Positions 49,637-60,953 of a stretch of 64,000 nucleotides of DNA are shown here, one piece after another. Source of the DNA: Lepturacanthus savala (lineage: Eukaryota; Chordata; Actinopteri; Scombriformes; Trichiuridae); contig CM060466.1 in the NCBI GenBank assembly GCA_030544235.1, forward strand, positions 20,167,575 to 20,231,574, read 5' to 3'. The notes under the pieces are model-generated. The model saw only the letters and a program-made list of their open reading frames with translations, did no database searches and was not told the origin of the DNA. A program made the translations under genes and the position numbers. Position 1 is the stretch's first letter, and each line of letters opens with the position of its first letter.

Positions 49637-50375
49637 CAATGCTGCAAGCTGCACTTCTAGGGGCCGAGCAATCAGGTCCCTCAGAACACGCATTTCTGAG
49701 GGAATCGATGTTCCGTGACAGCTCGGACATCCTGAAGGACACTGCACGAGGTCGAGCTCTTCAGATGACGGCCAAGAACAGAATCATTCCTCACAAAACT
49801 GCAAGATTAAACTTTGCCAAAGTACATGAAAAGAAGAACATAATTAACATTGGCGGTGCATTCTTCAGTCGGATGAGTCCAAAATCAGTTTGTTGGGATC
49901 AGCTGGGGTCCGGCCTGTTTGTCGAGGACCTGACCAGGACCACAGGGACAGAAAAGTGATGATTAGGGATGACATTTATGATTGGGACTATGAACATACC
50001 TAAGTTTGTTTTCTCAAAAACTGAATGAAAAGATGACTTCCAGGCTCAAGAAGGCTGGCAGGAAAAGAATTTTCCAACATGACAATAATCCAAAAAACAC
50101 ACAAGAAAAATCTATGACCTGGTATGTAACCTGACTTGGATCAAATAGAAGACCTCTGGAGTATTTTAAAGGGAGATGAATAAAATCCATCCAACAAAGA
50201 GCAGTTGAAAACAATCATCTGTGAAGGACGTCAGAACATCTCTCCATTGGTATCCTCCAGGCTCAGGAGGATCAAAACTAATCAAAAACAAAGGCGAGCA
50301 TACGAGATGTGGTCTGGATAGAGTCTTACTAATGCAGGGTGTCCTGACTTTTGTTTGTTCTTAATTAAAGACTTT
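49637..50375 (+). mobile_element. Dead Tc1/mariner element
   Basis: Across several frames the text reads HKTARLNFAKVHEKK, then FFSRMSPKSVCWDQLG (from an SDESK-type motif), then QHDNNPKNTQE and PDLDQIEDLWSILK. These match the Tc1 transposase landmarks HDNDPKH and PDLNPIENLW. The 106-codon open stretch is only its longest surviving piece. The right end GCAGGGTGTCCTGACTTTTG is a Tc1-like terminus. The left terminus was not identified. Confidence 0.8.
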
Positions 50376-52205
50376 TCATTATTAGTCAAACACTTAATTT
50401 TTCAAATGACTTAATTCATCTGGGATTTTTTCTTTTTTTGTAGAAACAAATGCAACTGCATTAAATGGACAGGGTTTGTAATTACTTCACATTTTAGTAA
50501 TATTGTCGAGGGAAGTGCTCCAATATTCTGCTTCAGCAGTCTGAGGTATTATAGATCTGTTTCCCTTTAATCTTTAGAAGTTTTGTATAAGTTTTCACCT
50601 CACTTTTAATTGTGGAACAAATAAGTGCTGAACTGTGATACATTCTGGTCATCAGCTACTTTAACATCTCATAATAATAAATTACCACTCATCAGTTAAT
50701 CAATTAACTTTGACTTTCCCATTATCAGCCAGACGAATGTCTGACCTGCAGTCAGTAAGATCATAAGTTTCATAAAGGAAGAAGTTTTGAAGGAAATCTG
50801 AAGGATATTACAACAAAAAGTCAGCGTTAGCTACTTGAAATAAATTGTTCAAACAGGGCAGGTTTCATAATCAAGTTATATTAAAGTTATTGAAATATTG
50901 CTGGATCCGGGGAGAGCAGCAGATCATAGCTGTCGATCAACACAGCAGACATCAAAGCTACTATAAAACTTCACATTTTAAATGACTGCCAGTACACTTT
51001 TTAGAGAGTCTGAATGAAGGGATTCAGACCATAATATCCCCTTTAATGAAATGATGACACCAGTTGAAATCCAGCCAATGTTGCATCATGATTCAGGTAA
51101 CAGATTCTCTGATCCGTCACTAAACTCGCTCTTCGCTAACAGCTAAAGGCGAGCTGACATTAGCTGAGTAAACAGAACTGGGTCTAGACAGTAGTAAAAG
51201 CTTCACAAACGGCAACTCTCGTCTCGTATGAAGATCGATAGACTGAGAGTTTGTCTCAGACGGAGTCAGCTGGGGGAAGCGTGTTGCTCTCTGAGGCGAA
51301 CGCAAATGAAAACACACTGAGTATTTCATGGGATTGCAGCAGCTTTTGTCTCCAGGTCTGCAAAGTGCCTGGAACAAACTCCAGATATGGTCTCGAGGTC
51401 AGCATGGATTAGTTTAATCTGAGGAGAGCTCTGCATGTGGATGTGGTCTGAACTTCAGTCCTTTGATAGGCGCCCACTGAATTCTCTTATCATCTTCAAA
51501 TACTGAGAAGAATTAAACCCATGGATGGTAACGTTTGGTGGGCTGTAGGTCTTAAGACAAGTTGTTGTTTTTTTTTAAAAAAAAAAACTTTGCTCACTGA
51601 TAAAGAATTTTAGGTCCTGACTTACAGACATGCCTTGTGATCATAAAACACATGCACATTCTGCATGTGATAATCAATCAAACATTCACAGAATGCTAAA
51701 GCTTTGCTAAAAATGATTCTTCATGTCCCTGGGGCTGCTTGCTTATCCGTGTCAGTGGAAAGTGTTGCACTGTGAGGGCAGCTGATGTGTGTGTGCGTGT
51801 GTGTGAGAGAGAGCTGTTCTTCTCACGCTAGGATGACTCATTGGTGACAACAGACACCACTCTGATTTATTTTAGTATCACTTATCCTTGATTTGATTTG
51901 GTCTCTCTAGGAGATCACAACACACTCCTGCACACATGAGCACACTCACACATTCATCCCCCACTTACACAGTGGTAGATACTTAATGTGTCACTCAGCC
52001 ACGTTATAGCATAGATAACCTATAATAACTGTTACTGTGTTACATTTATGGCACACATATACAGCACTTAGCAGTTCACACAGGCGCCATGTGAATAGTG
52101 ACATGTTAGATGATAAATATTTCCATTTTGAGTGTATTTGAATAGAAACTGTAAAGTGTCTTACACTATTAGTGCTCATTCACACACCACATGGCGCAGC
52201 CATCG
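50376..52205. other. Intergenic, no gene seen
   Basis: AT-rich DNA, with an A/T homopolymer pair near 51570. No gene was recognised. Confidence 0.4.
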
Positions 52206-52335
52206 GGAGCAAATCGAGGTTAAGTGTCTTGCTCAAGGGCACATCGACATGGATCCCAGAGGAGCCGGGAATCGAACCGCCGACCCTCTGACCCCAAGAC
52301 GACTGTTCTCCCTTTGAGCAACAGCCGCTCCTTCC
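52206..52335 (-). mobile_element. tRNA-like SINE-type repeat
   Basis: AAGTGTCTTGCTCAAGGGCA, then GAGCCGGGAATCGAACCGCC and GAGCAACAGCCGCTCC is a frequent teleost repeat with a reversed box-B-like GGTTCGATTCC. A diverged relative lies at 34010..34095. Confidence 0.55.
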
Positions 52336-52498
52336 GCTCAAAAAATGTGTTCCGCTTCAGAGAATGTTTGTGCTTCACTGTGCAGAATGAAGTATGTGCA
52401 GAGACTGACACGAGGAGGCTGATTCATACGCTGAAGGAGGAAAGTTTCTTTGCTCTCGCCATAAGTCATCGCCATAAGTCAGGCATGTAAGCCTGATT

Positions 52499-52600
52499 TG
52501 TGACATCACAACTCATTTTGAAGCCAATCGTGGTCCAGTATGGGACTTACACAAGTGGAACCTTGAAGTCTTGCATTGTATATACAGAGAGAAAGAGAGA
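52499..52600 (+). repeat. Dispersed repeat, copy 2
   Basis: TGTGACATCACAACTCATTT, GAAGCCAATCGTGGTCCAGT and GGAACCTTGAAGTC parallel the copy at 41736..41850. Confidence 0.5.
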
Positions 52601-54340
52601 AAATGAAAAGATGACTTGATCTTAAATATGTAAATAGTAAATGGTTTTGGTTGTTCACTAAATGCACCAGAACACTCTATGTTGACCGTAGAGTCGATAA
52701 TGTTATTTTAGTTGCTTATTTACAGGTTCAGCAGATACAGCTCAACAGTGAAGTAGTGATATAGGAGAGGTATAGAGGAGCATTTATAGAAATGTGTAAA
52801 ATGATGTGTAACTGTGTGTGCCCGTGTGTGTGATAGAGAGAGATCAGTCCATAACGAGAATGTAATTGGTGGTGTCTGAACAGAGATTTGCAGGTGTCAG
52901 CCTGATGTGACACACCTCTGCTGCAGGCCTACTGATAAGATAAGACTCTCTGTCGGCCTCTATCACATTCACACAGACTGAAAGATGTCAGCTCCTTTCA
53001 AGCTGACAGATATCTATGCGGCCATGTTTGAAGCGTGATTATCACTCACTCGCCTCATGCAAACGAGGCACAAACATGTTCTCGTTTGGCTGTGCTTGTG
53101 AGGGCGTTGCATTGATTTGGGTTTTAGTTTTCTTTTTGTCCAAGGGATGTCTTCTCCAGAGCCGTGGGATGTCAAATTATGGTGTTACAGGTGGTTAAAT
53201 TGTGACTACAGTGCTGGACCACCACACCACTCACTCAGTGTTTTGGGTTTTTGCCATCAGAGCTCTTTTAATAGGCTTGTGTTATTCTATTCGGTTTGGT
53301 ATTGTCAACAAATCCCCCCAAAAGAGATAAAAAAAATTACTTTGTGTTTGTCCATCTCTTGATACTCATACTTTTACAAAAAAAAACAAAGAAAAATCTC
53401 TGTTATATGGAAATGAGCAAAAAAACAAAATAAAAATGTGTCAATATTCTACTTGGATGTGTCTATCTTTGACAGAAGTAACAAAACTTTTTTCTGAAAA
53501 GTTTTTTGAGGAAGGTTTTTAATGAAAAAGAAAAACTTTTTTTCATCTAATTGTAATCCCTGTCTACCATACAACTGATTTGGAATTCATACGACTGGAT
53601 ATGAATAATGTGGTGGTGTTGAAAGATCAGTGAATTTGTTAAAAAATGCTGGCAGGGAAAGAATCGAGTAAAATGGGTCACACATCCATTATTCTGTTAC
53701 ATAGACGATTATACAGAGGTGGACAGAAGGAGTCAGTCAGTAAAATGTTTGCAATAAAATATGTGCACCTTCTTAAGTTATGACAGCGAAATGTAGATAT
53801 GACAATATTTATTTCATTTTATTTATTTATTTATTCAAGAAGAAGTGGAGCAGAGGCACTGGTGCTCACTGTCTCTGCTCCAGGTTGAGCAATTGGGAAC
53901 TTGATATTCCATTGTGCTGTTTTTGAAGCCATTACTGGACCAATTTCAAAAATTCCAAAACATTTGTACTCCTAAGGCTCCATTTTCTGTGTGAATGGTG
54001 TGACATGAGTCCCTGTTGTGTGTATGTGGATTCTGTCCTCTTTCACGTCTCCATGGTGATGGAGGTTGTATGGTTCAGATCCTGAATATCTGTTTAGCAA
54101 CCTGCAACTTCTTGATCATATTCTGAGTTATTAGCAAGTCATCCTGTTTGTCTATGCAGTAATGGAATAGAATTAAAGTAATAGAAACATAGAAAAGAAA
54201 ATAAAGAACATAGAAAATGGAAGCTTAATTAGATTTTTAGATATTTGGCCAAATGAGGGTGTGTTGGACTATTACTTAGTCTTACCACGTACTGGGCATG
54301 TTACTGTTATATGTGTTTATAAATTAATGAGTTCAGGTCC
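52601..54340. other. Intergenic, no gene seen
   Basis: AT-rich DNA with a TTTA run near 53817. No gene was recognised. Confidence 0.4.
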
Positions 54341-54634
54341 AGATTCTTTTCTGTTAGGTAATAGTGCTGGGATTTCCTGAGGGTCTCTAAACACATCTTG
54401 GAGTAAGACCTTTGTTAGCCTAGGGATTACAGTAACAGCTAAACCAGCTAACATCTTAGCATGTGGTTTTTGAGAGATGTTACAATAATTTCGTTATGTT
54501 GGCTGCATGATCGGTGCAGGAAGAAATGAGACAACAGAGCTTTAAATTGTAACTAAAGTGCTGCTGCAGGATAGAGCTGTTATATGTAAGTCTATGAGAT
54601 TTAAAGAGAGAGACTAGGGAGACATGCAGTAAAG

Positions 54635-54722
54635 GAATGCTCCGACTGGGACTCAAACCCATCTTGGTTGCTAAAGAAAAAAAGACTATATGGTAAATGC
54701 TCTACCCCTACACCACAGCACA
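54635..54722 (-). mobile_element. tRNA-like SINE head relic
   Basis: ACTGGGACTCAAACCCATC (reversed box-B-like) and TAAATGCTCTACCCCTACAC (reversed box-A-like) are spaced as in a tRNA gene. The acceptor stem does not pair, so this is a SINE or tRNA relic. Confidence 0.35.
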
Positions 54723-55640
54723 GCAGGAATTTTGACTTTTAATGATAATAATTATATTATATTGTGAATATTCATCCAAATATTTCCACAAAAAGGGTTA
54801 CACACCATGCATAAACTATATCTGAAAGCTGAGATTAAATCTGATAAACAGTCAGATTTAACAGACATTCACATGAGCCACAGACGTCCAATTGCATATT
54901 TTCTATTCCCCATACTAGTTTATGTTTATTTCAAACGAGGGTGTAAGGATAGAGGTTGCTGTATTGCTGTGCAAACTGTAAAGCCCCTTAACAGGTTGAT
55001 GACTTGTGATAATGGATGAGCCAAATAAAATTGAGTTGACTACACTATGCTACGAATGCAAAATCCCAACACTAAGCAGAAAAGCTGAACCCAGTTAAGC
55101 AAAATGAATCAGCAAGCTCCTTTATTAGTCAGAACTTTATTTTACTTTACTTAGTCAAAACTAATATGCAACTAATCACATTTCAACTTTTAGTCAAGGT
55201 CTTTAAGCCTTTAAGTCAACCCTCATTTTCCTGACTTACATCTGACTCAAATCTAAAGTTCTGATCCTGATCCTCTTTCACTCTTTCATTAATGAGAGTT
55301 TCTGAAGGCCAATGTGAACCAGAGGAGAGCAGATTTATATATTGTAATGTTTAATTGGGCACCTCTTTTTAAGACAAACTTTAACTGGGACATATTGTTC
55401 AACTCTCATGTCTTTTTTTCCTTTTCTTGGATAACATCGCATCAGCGTATCTCAGCATATGTCCTCACATGACCTGTTTTAGCAATATTAAGCTACAACA
55501 CTGCTCATTAGGAAGTACTCTTATGGGACGATTTGGGAACAAAACATCAGTTTACAAAACTATAAATAGTTCTCACATGTGGTACAAATTATTCTGCTTT
55601 GATTATTGGTTTTTCATCCTAATGTGACATGTTTCCTGGA
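54723..55640. other. Intergenic, no gene seen
   Basis: AT-rich DNA. GGATGAGCCAAATAAAATTG near 55014 looks like a retroposon 3' end, otherwise featureless. Confidence 0.35.
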
Positions 55641-55679
55641 CATATTTTTCCATTAAGAGCAGAAAGATTGATTACCATA

Positions 55680-56157
55680 ATAGTTGGAGACAACTCTGAG
55701 GTGGAGGATTTGTCCGATTGCGATGATGCTGGAACAAATAAGTGATGAAGGTTATATTCCACCTGATTCTCTAGAATCGGATCGGCAGAGCAGCGATGAT
55801 AGTGAGTCACAGCTGCATCCACATGCATCTAAACATGTGCAGAGACCCAGAGGACATGTCAGTAAACACCTACAGCACCACAGGCATTACCAACTGATGT
55901 GCAAAATGAAATTTTGGTTTTGCACTGCAATGTTCACACACGGAGATAAACAGTTTTATACTTTTTACACAATGGCGACTTTATTGTCTTACGCACTAAA
56001 ATAACCCATTGTCCCCATGAGGACATCATTTTTTTCATAAACTACTTCCTGTTCAAAGACAATGGCCCGTTTTATACTTCCTACTAATCCTGCTAATCCA
56101 AATAGCTGGGAGAAATTAAAATGCATTCCGCACAAAATCTCAGGTCTCAGGAGGTTA
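55680..56157 (+). mobile_element. Possible piggyBac-type relic
   Basis: An acidic reading (DNSEVEDLSDCDDAG, then after a frameshift DEGYIPPDSLESDRQSSDDS) resembles the acidic N-terminus of piggyBac transposases. The right edge CACAAAATCTCAGGTCTCAG followed by GAGGTTAA ends in the TTAA used by this superfamily. The left end and catalytic domain were not found. Confidence 0.4.
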
Positions 56158-57660
56158 AGTCATACGCAGTCTTTGCTGATCCAGCTTCTGCTTCAATTTT
56201 TCATTAATAGTCTAATTACTTATCATAAATCCATTGTTTGTTTATTGGGGAAAAACTTCAACATCCACCTCTGATTTAGCTCAAATTGTGACACTAAATC
56301 TAATTCTAAAACTCATTTAGTCATAATGTAAGTCAGATTTAATATTTTGTGACTTTGTGAGTACGATAAACATCATATTATAAGTGATGGAACTAAATAT
56401 ATTGAGGCTACATGGCAGAACACAGATGTCAGGGGGGATTTAAGTGGAGGCTCCAGATGCTACGAGTTTGAATTATAGTTTGTTTGCAGATGCATAGTTT
56501 TGTTTCATATGTTGTTTGTGTGTTTTAATGAACTGAGTTGGCTGATTTGTGGGGGGAGTTTTTAAAATATTACATTTTTATAGCATGACATGGTATAGAT
56601 GTATATGAAGCCATGTTCCCATGCAGCCACATTTACACCAAACATACATAGGGAGGTCAGTTGCCATAAGTGTCCTGCGTTGTAAAATGAAAGGCCTTTT
56701 TTGCATCTAAAATTCAGTTCTCACACACTCAGGGCGCAGCAGACAGTTAAACCAGATATTTATGTTTAAGATTGAATAACAGCTGTAGATTTATAACCCA
56801 GGAAAGACAAACATAACTGATCCACCCGCCGACATCCTCATCCTCTCACTAAAGTCACCATTAAATTACAGCATTCAAGATATATTACCATTTATAGTAA
56901 TAAGTCTAATTATCTAATCTAAAACTAAAACTTTACATAAAATCCGCCTATATAGCATCCATTAGCAGTTTATAAACAGTTAATAGATGATTTATAACAC
57001 AATAAAATGCCACTGGAAGATGATAGCAGTGTTCATTACTACAACTCCTCCTGTGGGCATCAGATCTTGGTGAATGAACAGATAATGAATTAAAATAATA
57101 AGAAGAAAAACACAGTTGTAATATTACAAAATGTGTCTTTGTATACTTCATTTACTTATTTTTGTTGTTGTTTTAACAAATATTCCACATTAATGAACAC
57201 TTTGATACAAATTGTCCTTGTGTGTGCTTATGGTGTGATAACCATTTACTAAATATTAAATAATGTCTCACCAAATGTTCAATAGTTGCATTATATATTA
57301 TATTATTATTACTATATTATTATAGTGGCAGTTCCCACTGCCACAGCTGCATAAATATTTAAAAGTAATAGCTATATTTTATTTTATCATTCAGATGCAG
57401 GGGCAGTGATAAAACACTAACTACCAATCAAAATCAGAGGTCGAATGGCGCAGCTTTTTCAGTTTTTGGTTCATATCAGTTCAGCGGACTCATCAGATTC
57501 ACACGACAACCTTGAGACTGTGACGAGGTTCAGGCTCCGCACACAGACCAGAGGCTCCCCTGCATTTGTCATGGCTTAGAGTCGGTTGGCTGGATTTCAC
57601 AGAGCCTGAGGATGCGCTTAAAGTGGTTGGCTGTGTATGTAAAAGTGCATGCAGGTCTGT
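56158..57660. other. Intergenic, no gene seen
   Basis: AT-rich DNA with no recognised element. Confidence 0.4.
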
Positions 57661-57663
57661 GCA

Positions 57664-57771
<108 letters not shown>

Positions 57772-58153
57772 AAGAGGTCAGGGCAGATGGTATCGATTTC
57801 AGGTACTAAATAACGAAAACAGAATTTGACCTCTTGAACTCCAGGGCTGAGGCCAAACAAAAAAAAACAACCAAAAACCATTAAAAGTTAAAAGTGGAGC
57901 AGCAAAGTTTCTAAAAGCTCCAACTAGGTTTGAGTGCATTTTGAGGAAATGTGTGTAAAATGATGCCCAAGTCATCGCGAATATTTGCATTTGATTGAGT
58001 TGTCTTTGGTTGTTGATGTTGATCTCAAAAGTGAAGATTTACAGCTTTTCAGTGTTATATAATTAACAGAATGGAATTTCCTCTTTTCCATCTGACATTA
58101 AAATTGGATTAGAGCAACTTAAAAGGAAATGAATAATGTACTAAAGAAATACC

Positions 58154-58211
58154 TTCTTCTTCTTTTTGTTCTTTTTCTTCTTCTTCTTCTTCTTCTTCTT
58201 CTTCTTCTTCC
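58154..58211. repeat. CTT trinucleotide repeat
   Basis: A TTC/CTT tandem array with a few T-rich interruptions, polypurine on the minus strand. Confidence 0.92.
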
Positions 58212-58219
58212 TCTCACTT

Positions 58220-58500
58220 ACCTGGAACCTGCTAGTAATTAGCTTAGCATAAAGACTGGAATAAGGTGTAAACTTAGCTATGGTCAATGATAAAAATAAA
58301 TAAATAAATAGATAGATAAATAATAGCACCTTTAAAACTTACTCTAGCATTTAGTATATGGGCAGCGCTGTGCTAGCTGTCTCTCCTGCACTTCCATATG
58401 CTAAGCTAAGCTAAATTAACTGCCTCCCAGCTCCGCACTCAGCATACAGACAAGTGAGTGGTATCAATGTTCTCATCTCAACATCAAATAAAAGAAAAAA
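58220..58500. mobile_element. Degenerate teleost MITE-type repeat
   Basis: AATTAGCTTAGCATAAAGAC, GCTAAGCTAAGCTAA and GAGTGGTATCAATGTTCTCA are words of a common dispersed teleost repeat. Its usual ends are not preserved. Confidence 0.4.
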
Positions 58501-58563
58501 ATGCAAAATGAGAGACTGCATTGAGTTACAGAAGCTGTTTGAACAGAGTCGACAGCCTGGACA

Positions 58564-58579
58564 TGACGTCATGACGTCA
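58564..58579. promoter_or_regulatory. Two abutting CRE octamers
   Basis: TGACGTCA occurs twice back to back (58564..58571 and 58572..58579). Each is a perfect palindromic CREB/ATF consensus. No gene start is visible nearby, so function is unproven. Confidence 0.5.
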
Positions 58580-60141
58580 GCTTTATAATCATCAATCAAT
58601 CTACAGCGTCTGAGCCCAGTGTGAGTGTGCGTTCACCACCAGATATACAAACCTCTCGCCTTCTAATTATGTTTTCCTTTCATTCATTTATTATTTTCCC
58701 TTCAACCTTTCACCCTTTATGTGTGTGTGTGTGTGTCATGAGTACATGAGTGTGTATGTGGCGATATTAATCCAGACTGATTAGACGTCTGTTGGCTCAG
58801 ACCCAAACGAAACAGCAGTTAATTCCCTGACTTCTTCTCTACATTATTTGTCTTCTTTGACCTTAACCTTATTTGTGTCTCTCGACCTCACTGTGAGACC
58901 CAAACCCACACACACACACAGGGTTTTATCGTTACTCCGTTCCTTTGATGTGGGTGATAAGGAGTCGATGTGCAGTGGGAGTTGTGCGGAGCCTGTGGAG
59001 CGATCGTGGGAGAGGTGACGGCAGGAAGTGGAAAAAGGTGATGAGAGAAAAGAAAATCATTCTCTCCCTCCACTTTTGACTCATTCTGGTGTCGTGTAGC
59101 CTACTTACACAGGGTCACAAGTCTCACTGTTACCACTGAATGAATCAAAGTTGTCATAACAGACCTGTCGCCTTTTACAACTCCAATTGCAGTTCTCACC
59201 CAGCAGCTTCATAATTCCTTCATGTCAACTGCTATGACAGTGTTCTATTAGCTTACACACTTATTAACATAAATTGAATATATCTAAGAGCTAATAGATG
59301 TAGCATCTGTGATATTCATCAGGATGTAAATACAGATTTTGGGTTATTAGCCTGGTTTTTATTGAAGCAGCTAATAGATTTGAACTCAAAATTTAGGCTA
59401 TAACATCCACTATTGATTTGTTTCAATGAAATAAATCTTCATTTTAATAATAAAATAGGACCGTTCAGAATAAATGTTAACAAAAAGTCATTGAATTGAA
59501 TGTGATTTAAAGTAGAGTACCCATGCTAGCACTGACTAAAGATGCTGCAACACTGTGTGAGCTAGCTACGGTTAACATATTCAAAGTCACAAAGTTTACA
59601 AAGTTAGCTTACTGCTTCAAAAAATATACCATCAACTCTGACATTAAAACATTTCCAGAATCTAAAGATCCCTCTACTTAATACTGTAACAATATTCACT
59701 TTTCAATATTCACTTTACTGCGTATGTACGGGAACGTGTCTCTGTTTACAGAGCTTTGCTAGCTTGTTGTGCTACATATAACAACCTCTTGACTATGTAC
59801 TACACTGATGAATTCTTAAAGACGGAACTAATTAGGCCCACTATTGGGAAAACATACAAAATGGCCACCAGCCATATCTATAAACAAATAGACACTGATT
59901 TTATCTTTAATAAACACAGTGGTGTGATGAGGATTGACATAAATGTAGAGAGTTATAGACGTTGTGCATATTTGAGTAGGGACCATGTTGACCAATGGAG
60001 GATTTTAAACTTTTAGACTGATTTTTTCTCTCTTCCCTGTAGTTTGTCTCATTTTGTCTTTATTAATCAAAGCTCACCAGTTAAAGTCACATCTGTCAGC
60101 CTTGCACTTCATCCGCCTGTTCCTCTTCAATTTGCCTCCAA
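58580..60141. other. Intergenic, no gene seen
   Basis: AT-rich DNA. The open stretch 59756..60016 (86 codons) has no recognised family. Confidence 0.4.

Positions 60142-60173
<32 letters not shown>
60142..60173. repeat. CA microsatellite
   Basis: A CA array. Further short CA arrays lie at about 60326..60380 and 60726..60742. Confidence 0.9.
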
Positions 60174-60177
<4 letters not shown>

Positions 60178-60234
60178 CAATGTATTACACTATGTGACAC
60201 ACACAATGCACACAGCAGACTCATTAAGTTAACT

Positions 60235-60320
60235 GCTGTGAAATCTTGTGATCGGGGATTCCTCGCTTCAATTCCCTGCGGATCGTACACTGTCTCCAAC
60301 TGCTCCTGGGAGGTGCCTTT
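60235..60320. mobile_element. Possible SINE fragment
   Basis: CTTCAATTCCCTGCGG and TCCAACTGCTCCTGGGAGGT resemble part of a common teleost tRNA-like repeat. The support is weak. Confidence 0.3.
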
Positions 60321-60877
60321 GACCCACACACACACACACATAAACACATGCAGTCACACACAGAAACACACACACACACGCTGGGTGGTATGTGCAGTTG
60401 CGATATCATTTAATGGACTCACATGGTCCAACTTAATCAGCTTTGCTTAAGTAGCTGTTAGGTCATCCATGAAAATTTATTCTTGTTTTCGATTAATCAT
60501 ATGATTATGACTCACTTTTTTTTTTCTTTAGTCTGGCAACTTCTGCGGCCCTGAGTGTACATCATCTTCACCATAAGCAGCAGCAGCAATAGTTGTACCA
60601 GTCTATTCTATAATGACAATAGTATTACTGACGCAGTTAATCCTTCCAGCCGAGCAGAAACAGGCACTGTTAGGACTGTAACAGAAAGATATAAATGCAC
60701 ACACATACATACATTATCTCACTTAAACACACACACACACATGCTGCACTATAGATTTAAATTAACATATTGACTGTGCTGTATCGGTCCTTTTATCCAA
60801 AACTGAGGGAAGTATTTTAATGAGAAGCACATGACTGTACAATCCTGGTTAAGATGACAAGACTTTTCGTTGTAGCC

Positions 60878-60953
60878 ACACACACACACACACACATAGA
60901 CACACACATACACACACAGACACACACACACACACAGACACACACACACAGCG
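60878..60953. repeat. CA/CAGA microsatellite
   Basis: CA repeats with CATAGA/CAGA interruptions. Confidence 0.92.

Noticed and set aside
49639..49959. 106-codon open frame as an independent gene
   Set aside because: It is the longest surviving piece of a frameshifted Tc1 transposase.
59756..60016. 86-codon open frame as a possible gene
   Set aside because: It has no similarity to any family I recognise, and the surroundings are AT-rich and noncoding.
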